Positions 35,701-47,244 of a DNA stretch of 64,000 bases are shown piece after piece. Position 1 is the stretch's first letter. Each line of letters begins with the position of its first letter. A program made the translations under genes and the position numbers. The notes beneath the pieces are model-generated. The model had not been told where the DNA came from and did no database searches. It saw nothing but the letters and a program-made list of their open reading frames with translations. Origin of the DNA: Amphibalanus amphitrite (taxonomy: Eukaryota > Arthropoda > Thecostraca > Balanomorpha > Balanidae); NCBI RefSeq assembly GCF_019059575.1, contig NW_024882951.1:96427-160426 (forward strand), read 5' to 3'.

Positions 35701-36048
35701 AATGTGTACATATCGCACGCCGCCCTGCTACGCTCCCATTGCGTTAGCATGCAACGTCGCCTCGACATTCTTTCTGTTCCACAAAAAGTGCGATGAAGTG
35801 ATGGCAGATAATCTCTTAAATTTAGTGTCATTCTGTGTAGAATTAAACGCTGTATCGAATACTAATCTAGAATCGTATGTCATTGGTGTCCGTCTATGCA
35901 AAGTTTCACTGCAAACTTGAATTTTCGCTTCGGAGCGGTCGCCGACGGGCCGAGCGTCACGTGACCCCAATCTCAGGAGCCGGTCAAGGTCACATGACCA
36001 GAGATCGGTCAGTAGTTCTCAGATTTACCGCTAGAGTAGCGCCACTTG
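26715..36048 (+). repeat. Right foldback arm: ~800-bp tandem satellite, about eleven units
   Basis: The marker GATTCTAGATTGAATT recurs near 28031, 28830, 29650, 30459, 32464, 33262, 34071 and 34869, giving periods of about 798-820 bp. Each unit is two related ~400-bp halves (GTGCGATGAAGTGATGGCGG and GTGCGGTGAAGTGATAGCAG). Units at about 32.0-33.6 kb and 33.6-35.2 kb are almost identical as a 1607-bp dimer, so the array was amplified in two steps. Short mirrored ORFs on both strands repeat with the satellite and are not genes. Confidence 0.88.
30550..31745. mobile_element. piggyBac-like non-autonomous element, 1.2 kb, AGGTCA-rich
   Basis: TTAA at 30546-30549 and 31746-31749, and perfect 17-bp inverted termini CCCGCGCGGGGCTGGGG. 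Interior clusters of AGGTCA direct repeats lie at 30714-30741, 30875-30915 and 31029-31069. It is inserted in the satellite motif CTGCATTAAAATGCAACG; the empty site is intact at about 32546-32563. No transposase. Confidence 0.9.
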
Positions 36049-38667
36049 TATCGATGTCCGCCCTTGGACCGTAACGGATATCATAATCCGGGAGTGAAAG
36101 AGGGATAAAGTTTCGGCCCCAGTAGGTTCAATGATTCGTTTACATAAGCCCATCTGCTTATCAGGCCATCAGGTAGGTAAAGAATCTGAGTCGCAAAAGG
36201 ACTGGCCAAAACACAGACCCCGAAATATCACGTTCTTTTGTTTATTTGTTAAGTTAAGTTATACAAAATTTTGAAATGCGGTTACACGATTACGGTTCAA
36301 AGGGTATTACACCTTTTTTTTGTTTTGTTAAAGTCACAACATTGCAAACACAAGGATTACCAAGGCGATCACATGACCGAAGGTATAGTGGGGGTTGGAA
36401 CAAACGCTTGAAGGGTTTAAATCTTTGTCTATATGGGTTCCTTGATTAAATTGAGGAATCGCGAATCGTTCCCTGATGTACAAATTTTTGTGTGTAGAAT
36501 ATGTTTTCCCCTCCAGCAAAAATTATATGGTTTAGCCTGGGCCCTATTTCGCTGCCGGCGCAGTACTCCGTCTTGGAACTTCGTCCAGGGCTCCCCCAAA
36601 TTAATCCGACCTATCTGTGGTAGTTATCTTGATGCCATTCTCCAAGGGCCACGATTTAAAGGCGTCACGAGTTAACTCCCTTACCAAGGTCAACACTGAG
36701 CAATCATAAGAAATAAATGACGTCACTGGTGGAATTCCATGATGCTAACCAAAGTGGTGGCGTACTGACGGGTGTAACAGTTGTCGTGAAAATTAAAGTT
36801 ACGTGACTGTTCCTCGTTATTCGACACGTACGAGTCACAACTGCAATTAAGATGAATCTCGATAAGATGACTGATGGACATCGACCTACACCTTCATAAA
36901 CTAGACAGGTAAGGGGGATGCCCAACCGATTTCCGTGGGATACTTAGATATCTCTGACAATGAAGACCAGGGACATGCAAGGAAGTATAAGATTGATGCT
37001 AGCCGAAGAGGAGGTATGTTGCAGCACTTCTATGTGCTTCTAACTCTCTGATACGTCGAAACCTGCTTGGACTGGGATGGTCCCTCGTTGAAAAGAAATA
37101 AGTAAAGATAGTGGAGCAAATAGGACGCCATAAGACGCCCAAACAAAGAGGTGAGTTCAGAAGGTAGAGAGCCAGACAGTGCGAGGGAGCGTACCACTGA
37201 AGGTGAGTGACAAATACGAAGATGATAGGGAATAAGGCGAAGGAAGCAATACCGCCGGAATGAGGTAAGTCCACCGTCGGAAAGATCACAGCATGTATCA
37301 TTCAGGACGCTAACGCGCTTGAACACACATCTGCAGGACAGAATTCCACGGCGTCGGATAAAATTGCAGGATAGATTCAGTCATGGAGTCTTCGAGTCAC
37401 ACCGGTCAATGATTCAAAGGCGCCACTTGCGGGTGCCATGACTGCATGAGAGTACTGAGTAGGTACCTGTCTATGAGCCCAGTGAGACTGCGGTCGTCGG
37501 GGCGGCAGGGGTTGTGTCCACCGGTTCGTTAGGTGAAAACGTGTAAGACGGTCTCTCACAGAAGGGCTGCAAGGGTCAGTAACCAACGTCCGGCCGCGGG
37601 ATTTTAGTAGGGAAACTGAGACGTGCCGTGAGCGGCAGGAGAGAGAGAGAGAACCAATCTCACCCGTCGACAAACGCTAATAACCAGTCGCTACACTGCG
37701 TCGTACCTTTAGACAAGTAATCCGGGTCGAGTGATGTAGGGTTCTAGGCTAAGTGGGCCGAGAATGGGCCAAGGGAGGGTGCTAGGACGGGCACCAAGAG
37801 ATCCAAGGTTACAGTAGGGCGCAATAAGTCGTTGTGAGGTAAGATTGAGACGATAATTATCTCTTTTTTTCCCCTTTACATTTAGCACGGAATCCAAAAA
37901 AAAAGCAACCAAACTTACGTTTAAGGCACTTCTATGCACCGCTGGAGGAAGTAGAATTATTGCTGGGAGGGGCCGAGAGGTCAACTCGGAAGGAAATTCA
38001 TTGTAGTGGGATGAGCGTTGTATGGAAGGAAGTGTGCGTCGGTGAACAGATTGATGTATGCGTCGGTAGAGTAAGGACCAGCGGGAGATTTGACCCTCAG
38101 CATAAAGGTGACCTCAAACGGGGATGTGATTTTTTTTTTTAGCACAAAAGGGGGAGAAATAGAAGGATTGATTCGTAATTTACCCTAATCAGACGGTGGC
38201 TAAGGGCTGACCCTTACGGGAGGCATCAAAAATTGTTGATAGGGGGAGACCTCCACATCCCAAAATTCCTTACGATGCAGACACCATCCCAGGCAGGAAG
38301 ACTATATGTTGACAAGCGACAAGCCAGCCTCATTATAAATATTGTTTGTGACGAGCCCCAGGCGCAAGGAACGGTGGCGGAAAGGAATCTGTCAGCTTGA
38401 AACCAACGGACCGATCATCAATTGAAAAAAGATGTGTAATTACGTTTGAACAAGAGAGAAGTCAAACAGCAAGAAAATCAACTCGTTTATCAACCATTTG
38501 AGGATCTACCAGTCGAAAACACTCACCTGAGGTTGTTCCAGAGCACGGCGCAGGTCGGCAACCATCTCGGAAAGAAAAACACCCCCGATGAACGAAATTT
38601 TATTAAACAATATTTTTTTTGAAACATACTCCCCACCGCTTCCGGACCCCCTGGGGGCACAATCACA
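36049..38667. other. Gene-free right flank of the insertion
   Basis: No recognisable coding sequence, exon or repeat family. The overlapping minus-strand ORFs at 36999-37984 lack any domain features. Confidence 0.35.
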
Positions 38668-39999
38668 TACACACGAGAGGTAAGGGGGGCGCTAAAGGAC
38701 TTAGAACAACAGGGCAAATTGGACAGAAAAACGTATCTAAAACTGTACCCGTCGGACCCGACTCCGCCATTGCTTTATGGGCTACCGAAGGTGCACAAGC
38801 AGGGCGTTCCGCTACGTCCCATCGTGTCTAGCATAGGCAGTGTAACGTACCAGCTGTCCAAACATTTAGCTAGCATATTATCTCCTCTGGTAGGCAAGTC
38901 TGAACATCATGTCAAGGACACGGCGAGTTTCAAAGAGAGTTTGCGAGATGTTACGCTCAGTGACGATGAGACCATGGTTTCTTTTGACGTCAAAGCGCTG
39001 TTCACATCGGTACCGACAGAGGCAGCATGTGAAGTAGCACGCCAGAGACTCGAAGAAGAGTTTTTGGATGAGGAAAGCAAGGTAAGAGCGGAAACAGCAC
39101 TGGAGGTCGAGGATATCATAAAATTGTTACGGCTCTGTTTGGGTACTACTTACTTTAGGGTTAACGGAAAGTTCTTTAAGCAAAAGTGGGGCACGGCCAT
39201 GGGGAGTCCAGTGAGCGTTGTGGTGGCCAACTTGTTCATGGAATCGTTCGAATCCAGTGCACTCCAGTCGTTTCCACACCCAGTGAAACTGTGGAGACGC
39301 TACGTAGATGACACGTTCGTGATCTTAAAGAAAGATCAGGTAGGTGAACTACTCGACCACCTCAACGCTCAGCACGAGAGGATTGAATTCACGCTCGAGG
39401 AGGAAAAGGAGGGATCCTTACCTTTTTTGGATGTAAAGGTACATAGACTGGGAGGGGGGACCATGAAGACCGAGGTCTTCAGGAAAGCAACTCATACGGA
39501 CAAATACCTTCACTATGAATCACACCACAGCTCACAGCACAAGGCATCAGTCCCACAGACACTTTTCACACGGGCATCACGACTCACGACAACACCTGAG
39601 GACGAGGAACGCGAGACAGGGAAGATAGAACGGGCACTGGTGAGGAACCACTACCCAAAGCGAATGGTGCGCCGTATCCACAGGCGGGTAAAAAATAGAG
39701 AACGACTACGCATGGGAGAGGGTGGTGGTTCTGAACGGGTAGGCAGGGAACAGGAGGAGGACAAACGGGTTTATGTAAGCATCCCTTACATCCAGGGGGT
39801 GAGTGAACAGGTCACGCGCGTCCTCCGACCCTACGCGAAGGTCAGCACGAGACCTGCAGCGAACCTTAGTGCTAGGCTCGTCAAACCCAAGGACAAATTA
39901 GGGATCAAAGAGAAGGCTGGGCTGGTCTATCAGTATAAGTGCCAGTGCGGGGAACATGTCAACTCCAGCATGACGTGTTCCCAGTGTACCTGCATGTAG
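38668..39999 (+). pseudogene. PLE reverse transcriptase, 3' half of the interrupted copy
   Basis: Resumes in frame at codon 137 (ACA at 38671) and is open to the stop at 39999; the first Met is at 38719. It contains YGLPKVHK, LRPIVSS, SFDVKALFTSVP (catalytic Asp), GTAMGSPVS, RYVDDTFVI and the thumb/linker block. It ends in the H1-derived tail NSSMTCSQCTCM. With 8900-9307 it accounts for one complete copy and shows no other damage, so the interruption is recent relative to the divergence of copies. Confidence 0.9.
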
Positions 40000-40058
40000 T
40001 TTCTTTATTCCTCAGCAGTTGTCATCCCCTTGGCATTAGTGTTTCGCGTCTCTCAATT

Positions 40059-40683
40059 GATCACTCCCGCCTCTGATGGCTTATCCTGCTATACAGGGCC
40101 GGATATTGTTTGGAGCTGTTTGGACACTTGCGTCAGCGGCTGTGGCGCCTGACGGCCGAGCCGACGGCGTGCACAGCTCAGCTGTCTGAGGTCAGGGCTG
40201 CGACACAGCTCAGCTATCTCGGGTCAGGACCGTGACCTATGAAAGGACCCAGAGAGGGATCTAACATCGGTGACTCCCTGCTTAACCCTAACAATCCCCA
40301 CTTTTTTGTCCGCGATATAAAAAACACATGCGGTTAGAGTACCTGTGTCGAATTAATTAACTGGTTGATAGGGACTGGTTGATAGGGATGTGTTTTTTTA
40401 TAACTCGCATGTGTTTTTTTATAGCGCGGAGAAAAAAGTAGGGATTGTTAGGGTTAAGCAGGGAGTCACCGATGTTAGATCCCTCTCTGGGTCTTTTCAT
40501 AGGGGGTCACGGTCCTGACCCGAGATAGCTGAGCTGTGTCGCAGCCCTGACCTCAGACAGTTGAGCTGTGCACGCCGTCGGCTCGGCCGTCAGTCGCCAC
40601 AGCCGCTGACGCCAGTGTCCAAATAGCTCCAAACAATATCCGGCCCTGTATAGCAGGATAAGCCATCAGAGGCGGGAGTGATC
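40059..40683. repeat. Arm pair, copy 2
   Basis: Forward arm 40059-40332 and inverted arm 40406-40683 around a spacer containing AATTAATTAACTGGTTG. This is the uninterrupted version of the site that carries a piggyBac-like element in copy 3. Confidence 0.9.
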
Positions 40684-40809
40684 ACCGGAACGGGCTGCAT
40701 GGTACAGGACGGGCTGGGAACACGTCAACTCCAGCATGACGTGTTCCCAGTGTACCTGCATGTAGTTTCTTTCCTAGGTGTTGTTTTTATCCGCTGGGAC
40801 TGAGAGCGT

Positions 40810-40856
40810 GAGATGATGTTTTTCGTACTACGCTGGAGTACGAAAAACATCATCTC
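40810..40856 (+). other. H2 hairpin, unit 4
   Basis: Perfect 19-bp stem with loop TACGCTGGA, identical to unit 1. Confidence 0.9.
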
Positions 40857-41461
40857 ATGTAGTTTCTTTATTCCTCAGCAGTTGTCATCCCCTTGGCGTT
40901 AGTGTTTCGCGTCCCTCCATTGATCACTCCCGCCTCTGATGGCTTATCCTGCTATACAGGGCCGGATATTGTTTGGAGCTGTTTGGACACTGGCGTCAGC
41001 GGCTGTGGCGACCGACGGCCGAGCCGACGGCGTGCACAGCTCAGCTGTCTGAGGTCAGGGCTGCGACACAGCTCAGCTATCTCGGGTCAGGACCGTGACC
41101 TATGAAAGGACCCAGAGAGGGATCTAACATCGGTGACTCCCTGCTTAACCCTAACAATCCCCACTTTTTTGTCCGCGATATAAAAAACACATGCGGTTAG
41201 AGTACCTGTGTCGATTTAATTAAAGTTTATTATGTCAAAGTTTCAAAACATCAATCCGGTCTGCATGTCTGACTGCTCGCAGAACGGTTCTAGAGGCAGT
41301 GTCAGCGCGCGCGGAACGGTCCTCAGATATGTCCACTTTCAAGCGCGGAACGGTCCTTCTGCGCCACCAGATTCCTCTCCCTTTCCCCTCCCCCTGTCCG
41401 CTGGTCTATGTCAGACACCAGTACACCACTGACCTCTCCTACCCTCTCCTGACCTTCTCAG

Positions 41462-42722
41462 GTGCCAGCTGAGACGCTGGTCGGCCTACAGAACCTGCTC
41501 GTTCACCTGCGGGACGTCTCGGCAGAGAACGCGCACGTCTACCAATACCGACTCTGGGACGCTAAGAGGGTCAAGGTGGAGACCGCCCAGAACAGGGTAT
41601 GTAACACAGACCGTAACACAAGCCGTAACGCAGGTCGTTACACAGGGCGTAAAATAGATTGAACACAGACCGTAACATAGATCGAACACAGACCGTAACA
41701 CTGGCTGCGTACGTGCGGGCACTCGGCCGGCCGGAACTGGGCTGGATCCATTGGGCAATGAACAGGTGCTTTCTGTGACAGCTTCACCGCTGCAGGTCAG
41801 TCAGGGACACACAGACACTGCACCCGGGGCCCTTGTGCATGGTACAGGGCTCGCGGGTTTTAGCGGTAGGTTTTGCACCTAGAAAATTTAGTGTACTTCA
41901 GGCTATATCTTCGTCGTCTTAAGCTTTTAAGTGTTAAAGATGCGATCGACTTGTTGGGTAACAAGCCGGCCATGATCGTGTAAAATGGCTTCATCGTAGA
42001 TCGATTAGTTTCTGAGATATAACCGGAAATGTAAAAGTGCAAAACCTACCGCTTAATCTCGCGAGACCTGTATCTGAGCCCTGAGCGCGCCCATATGTCG
42101 CCCCCAGGGCGTGTCGCCGGACGGTTCTGTGTGTCGGACTGAAACCTGAACCTGCCTGAGTGTTATGCTATGACTCCCCAGGGCGTGCCGCCGGATGGGG
42201 CGTCCGGCTACCGGGACGGGCTGCGGCGGGCCACCAACGGCCACCCGCTCTCCGCCGATGAGGTACAGAAGGTCGTCAGCCGGGTTAACCAGCTCTCCAG
42301 CTAGCGGCGCAGAGGTCAGTCACCGCACCGGGCGTATTGCACGGGGACCCTAACAGACGCCTCACTCCTTTCCCTCATCTCAGTTGTTCCTTCATTTTTT
42401 TATTATTATAAGTAATGTAGACAGACCAGAGCATTTTCGGTGCATTTATTAGGGTCATGTTACTCCAACGGGGTTGCGTTGTCGGCACAGTCCTGTCTGG
42501 TCTGTGTGCTGCGGCGATGCTCTGCCATCCGGTGACCCAACGCCACTGTCCGCTGACCGAGTGTCGGCTCTCTGCTGACCGTGTAACAAATGTCCGTCAG
42601 GGTGGTGGCCGTGAACGCCTGTCGGACGGCGCCGGAGGGCAGCGCCGGCCGGCTGCTGTCACTGCTGGACCAGCTGCGGCTGCCGGACGCCGGAGCGCTG
42701 CCCGACTGGGGTCTACATCCTG
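41462..42722 (+). pseudogene. Captured host-gene exons A, B, C (unit 4)
   Basis: Exon A 41462-41596 open. Exon B 42182-42304 open but with several replacements (GVPPDGASGY, RRATNG, SADEV). Exon C 42601-42722 open. Splice dinucleotides intact. Confidence 0.66.
41863..42052. mobile_element. PIF/Harbinger-like MITE, unit 4
   Basis: 190 bp, termini and flanking TTA intact. Confidence 0.7.
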
Positions 42723-44352
42723 GTATGTTACTGGGAGCGGCACGGTGTGTGTTGGGTGCTTCTGACGGTCAGTTGTAGTAACTGTTAGTTCCTCTACTGG
42801 CCAACAGGTGAAAAGCGTATTAGCTGTACGGCAATGTAGAGTTGCTTCAGCTTTGGCGTAAACTTTCTCCTCTTCCGCTCACCATTCACCACCAGAGTCA
42901 GCAGCGTCTCGGCTGGCGGTCCAGTCAGTCAGAGCGAGTGTCTTCACTCGCCACAGCGGGCCGGACCCATTACAGGGCAGCAGAGTTATCAGTTACCAAG
43001 TCTTGGCCTATATAGAAAACCAGGAAATAGTAGCAATTGCATATATGTAATGATTCTACTCTATTACTTTTGAGCTAGCGAAGCGTATTCCTGTAACGTT
43101 TTTAATAGGCTTGTAAGTCAGCAACCGCTGGGCTGATTGACCTGCGTTACTCTTTGTTGCGCGTAATCCTATCCCTTCCATCTCGTTATTGACTACAACT
43201 GATGTATCTTGGTGAGTTATTGACTACAACTGATGTATCATGGTGAGCGTCGTGACACGTGCGACGTGAAGGGCCAAGAGTGTTCGTTATTCTGCTGCAG
43301 TAGCGATTTTGGGTTGCTCATATATCTTGAACCCTGAACTGCCACGCCGATTGCGCTCAAATTTGGTACACTGTTTGGGACTGGTTGATAGGGATGTGTT
43401 TTTTATAACTCGCATGTGTTTTTTTATAGCGCGGAGAAAAAAGTAGGGATTGTTAGGGTTAAGCAGGGACTCACCGATGTTAGATCCCTCTCTGGGTCTT
43501 TTCATAGGGGGTCACGGTCCTGACCCGAGATAGCTGAGCTGTGTCGCAGCCCTGACCTCAGACAGCTGAGCTGTGCACGCCGTCGGCTCGGCCGTCAGTC
43601 GCCACAGCCGCTGACGCCAGTGTCCAAACAGCTCCCAACAATATCCGGCCTTGCGGGAGTGATCACCGGAACGGGCTGCATGGTACAGGACGGGCTGGGA
43701 ACACGTCAACTCCAGCATGACGTGTTCCCAGTGTACCTGCATGTAGTTTCTTTATTCCTCAGCAGTTGTCATCCCCTTGGCGTTAGTGTTTCGCGTCCCT
43801 CCATTGATCACTCCCGCCTCTGATGGCTTATCCTGCTATACAGGGCCGGATATTGTTTGGAGCTGTTTGGACACTGGCGTCAGCGGCTGTGGCGACTGAC
43901 GGCCGAGCCGACGGCGTGCACAGCTCAGCTGTCTGAGCCCTGAGGTCAGGGCTGCGACACAGCTCAGCTATCTCGGGTCAGGACCGTGACCTATGAAAGG
44001 ACCCAGAGAGGGATCTAACATCGGTGACTCCCTGCTTAACCCTAACAATCCCCACTTTTTTGTCCGCGATATAAAAAACACATGCGGTTAGAGTACCTGT
44101 GTCGATTTAATTAAAGTTTATTATGTCAAAGTTTCAAAACATCAATCCGGTCTGCATGTCTGACTGCTCGCAGAACGGTTCTAGAGGCAGTGTCAGCGCG
44201 CGCGGAACGGTCCTCAGATATGTCCACTTTCAAGCGCGGAACGGTCCTTCTGCGCCACCAGATTCCTCTCCCTTTCCCCTCCCCCTGTCCGCTGGTCTAT
44301 GTCAGACACCAGTACACCACTGACCTCTCCTACCCTCTCCTGACCTTCTCAG

Positions 44353-45613
44353 GTGCCAGCTGAGACGCTGGTCGGCCTACAGAACCTGCTCGTTCACCTG
44401 CGGGACGTCTCGGCAGAGAACGCGCACGTCTACCAATACCGACTCTGGGACGCTAAGAGGGTCAAGGTGGAGACCGCCCAGAACAGGGTATGTAACACAG
44501 ACCGTAACACAAGCCGTAACGCAGGTCGTTACACAGGGCGTAAAATAGATTGAACACAGACCGTAACATAGATCGAACACAGACCGTAACACTGGCTGCG
44601 TACGTGCGGGCACTCGGCCGGCCGGAACTGGGCTGGATCCATTGGGCAATGAACAGGTGCTTTCTGTGACAGCTTCACCGCTGCAGGTCAGTCAGGGACA
44701 CACAGACACTGCACCCGGGGCCCTTGTGCATGGTACAGGGCTCGCGGGTTTTAGCGGTAGGTTTTGCACCTAGAAAATTTAGTGTACTTCAGGCTATATC
44801 TTCGTCGTCTTAAGCTTTTAAGTGTTAAAGATGCGATCGACTTGTTGGGTAACAAGCCGGCCATGATCGTGTAAAATGGCTTCATCGTAGATCGATTAGT
44901 TTCTGAGATATAACCGGAAATGTAAAAGTGCAAAACCTACCGCTTAATCTCGCGAGACCTGTATCTGAGCCCTGAGCGCGCCCATATGTCGCCCCCAGGG
45001 CGTGTCGCCGGACGGTTCTGTGTGTCGGACTGAAACCTGAACCTGCCTGAGTGTTATGCTATGACTCCCCAGGGCGTGCCGCCGGATGGGGCGTCCGGCT
45101 ACCGGGACGGGCTGCGGCGGGCCACCAACGGCCACCCGCTCTCCGCCGATGAGGTACAGAAGGTCGTCAGCCGGGTTAACCAGCTCTCCAGCTAGCGGCG
45201 CAGAGGTCAGTCACCGCACCGGGCGTATTGCACGGGGACCCTAACAGACGCCTCACTCCTTTCCCTCATCTCAGTTGTTCCTTCATTTTTTTATTATTAT
45301 AAGTAATGTAGACAGACCAGAGCATTTTCGGTGCATTTATTAGGGTCATGTTACTCCAACGGGGTTGCGTTGTCGGCACAGTCCTGTCTGGTCTGTGTGC
45401 TGCGGCGATGCTCTGCCATCCGGTGACCCAACGCCACTGTCCGCTGACCGAGTGTCGGCTCTCTGCTGACCGTGTAACAAATGTCCGTCAGGGTGGTGGC
45501 CGTGAACGCCTGTCGGACGGCGCCGGAGGGCAGCGCCGGCCGGCTGCTGTCACTGCTGGACCAGCTGCGGCTGCCGGACGCCGGAGCGCTGCCCGACTGG
45601 GGTCTACATCCTG
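44353..45613 (+). pseudogene. Captured host-gene exons A, B, C (unit 5)
   Basis: Exon A 44353-44487, exon B 45073-45195, exon C 45492-45613. All are open and carry the same variants as unit 4. Confidence 0.66.
44754..44943. mobile_element. PIF/Harbinger-like MITE, unit 5
   Basis: 190 bp, termini and flanking TTA intact. Confidence 0.7.
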
Positions 45614-47244
45614 GTATGTTACTGGGAGCGGCACGGTGTGTGTTGGGTGCTTCTGACGGTCAGTTGTAGTAACTGTTAGTTCCTCTACTGGCCAACAGGT
45701 GAAAAGCGTATTAGCTGTACGGCAATGTAGAGTTGCTTCAGCTTTGGCGTAAACTTTCTCCTCTTCCGCTCACCATTCACCACCAGAGTCAGCAGCGTCT
45801 CGGCTGGCGGTCCAGTCAGTCAGAGCGAGTGTCTTCACTCGCCACAGCGGGCCGGACCCATTACAGGGCAGCAGAGTTATCAGTTACCAAGTCTTGGCCT
45901 ATATAGAAAACCAGGAAATAGTAGCAATTGCATATATGTAATGATTCTACTCTATTACTTTTGAGCTAGCGAAGCGTATTCCTGTAACGTTTTTAATAGG
46001 CTTGTAAGTCAGCAACCGCTGGGCTGATTGACCTGCGTTACTCTTTGTTGCGCGTAATCCTATCCCTTCCATCTCGTTATTGACTACAACTGATGTATCT
46101 TGGTGAGTTATTGACTACAACTGATGTATCATGGTGAGCGTCGTGACACGTGCGACGTGAAGGGCCAAGAGTGTTCGTTATTCTGCTGCAGTAGCGATTT
46201 TGGGTTGCTCATATATCTTGAACCCTGAACTGCCACGCCGATTGCGCTCAAATTTGGTACACTGTTTGGGACTGGTTGATAGGGATGTGTTTTTTATAAC
46301 TCGCATGTGTTTTTTTATAGCGCGGAGAAAAAAGTAGGGATTGTTAGGGTTAAGCAGGGACTCACCGATGTTAGATCCCTCTCTGGGTCTTTTCATAGGG
46401 GGTCACGGTCCTGACCCGAGATAGCTGAGCTGTGTCGCAGCCCTGACCTCAGACAGCTGAGCTGTGCACGCCGTCGGCTCGGCCGTCAGTCGCCACAGCC
46501 GCTGACGCCAGTGTCCAAACAGCTCCCAACAATATCCGGCCTTGCGGGAGTGATCACCGGAACGGGCTGCATGGTACAGGACGGGCTGGGAACACGTCAA
46601 CTCCAGCATGACGTGTTCCCAGTGTACCTGCATGTAGTTTCTTTATTCCTCAGCAGTTGTCATCCCCTTGGCGTTAGTGTTTCGCGTCCCTCCATTGATC
46701 ACTCCCGCCTCTGATGGCTTATCCTGCTATACAGGGCCGGATATTGTTTGGAGCTGTTTGGACACTGGCGTCAGCGGCTGTGGCGACTGACGGCCGAGCC
46801 GACGGCGTGCACAGCTCAGCTGTCTGAGCCCTGAGGTCAGGGCTGCGACACAGCTCAGCTATCTCGGGTCAGGACCGTGACCTATGAAAGGACCCAGAGA
46901 GGGATCTAACATCGGTGACTCCCTGCTTAACCCTAACAATCCCCACTTTTTTGTCCGCGATATAAAAAAACACATGCGGTTAGAGTACCTGTGTCGAAAT
47001 AATTAAAGTTTATTATGTCAAAGTTTCAAAACATCAATCCGGTCTGCATGTCTGACTGCTCGCAGAACGGTTCTAGAGGCAGTGTCAGCGCGCGCGGAAC
47101 GGTCCTCAGATATGTCCACTTTCAAGCGCGGAACGGTCCTTCTGCGCCACCAGACTCCTCTCCCTCTCCCCTCCCCCTGTCCGCTGGTCTATGTCAGACA
47201 CCAGTACACCACTGACCTCCCCTACCCTCTCCTGACCTTCTCAG

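Larger units (their letters stand above)
18334..36048. mobile_element. Foldback-like giant element with repeat-built inverted arms
   Basis: The two ends are reverse complements: CAAGTGGCGCTACTCT at 18334 pairs with the end at 36048. Similarity continues for well over 1 kb inward through AGGTCACATGACC-type blocks, GGGGTCACGTGACGCTCGGCC, TCAAGTTTGCAGTG and the satellite units. The left arm is short (to about 22270); the right arm is expanded into about eleven ~800-bp tandem units. The organisation recalls Foldback/Galileo elements of the P superfamily and sea-urchin TU elements. No TSD and no transposase are visible, so the class is inference. Confidence 0.62.
9309..38667. other. 29.36-kb insertion splitting a PLE ORF (TACA on both sides)
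   Basis: TACA occurs once in uninterrupted copies but at both 9305-9308 and 38668-38671 here, as a 4-bp TSD or junction homology would give. The inserted DNA starts TGTAACAG and ends AATCACA. I see no convincing terminal inverted repeat between the two ends and no LTRs. Contents: gene-free flanks plus a 17.7-kb foldback-like structure and nested transposons. It could be a large composite insertion, a duplicated segment or an assembly misjoin; the codon-exact junction favours a real event. Confidence 0.75.
40716..43696 (+). repeat. Tandem unit 4 (simple type, 2981 bp)
   Basis: Complete simple unit with the H2 module. Its body is almost identical to unit 5 (shared ATGTAGACAGACC and GTAACAAATGTCCGTCAG variants not seen elsewhere), showing a recent tandem duplication or conversion between the two. 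Confidence 0.88.
43697..46587 (+). repeat. Tandem unit 5 (simple type, 2891 bp, no H2)
   Basis: H1 is followed directly by CATGTAGTTTCTTTATTCC; the ~90-bp H2 module is absent. The forward arm carries an extra CCCTGAG (making AGCCCTGAGGTCAGGGCT), as in units 3, 6 and 9. The body matches unit 4. Confidence 0.88.

Noticed and set aside
26819..35831. Many mirrored 60-130-aa ORFs repeated through the array
   Set aside because: They recur with the 800-bp satellite on both strands and accumulate frameshifts freely; no coding pattern.
26715..36048. CRISPR-like regular repeats
   Set aside because: Units are about 800 bp with no short repeat/spacer alternation; the genome is eukaryotic.
18334..36048. 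Target-site duplication of the foldback-like element
   Set aside because: Flanks (TTTCGTTC and TATCGATG) do not match; none can be claimed.
9309..38667. Whole 29-kb insert as a Polinton/Maverick or giant DNA transposon
   Set aside because: No matching inverted ends, no polymerase B, integrase or capsid-like ORFs, and a 4-bp rather than 6-bp target.
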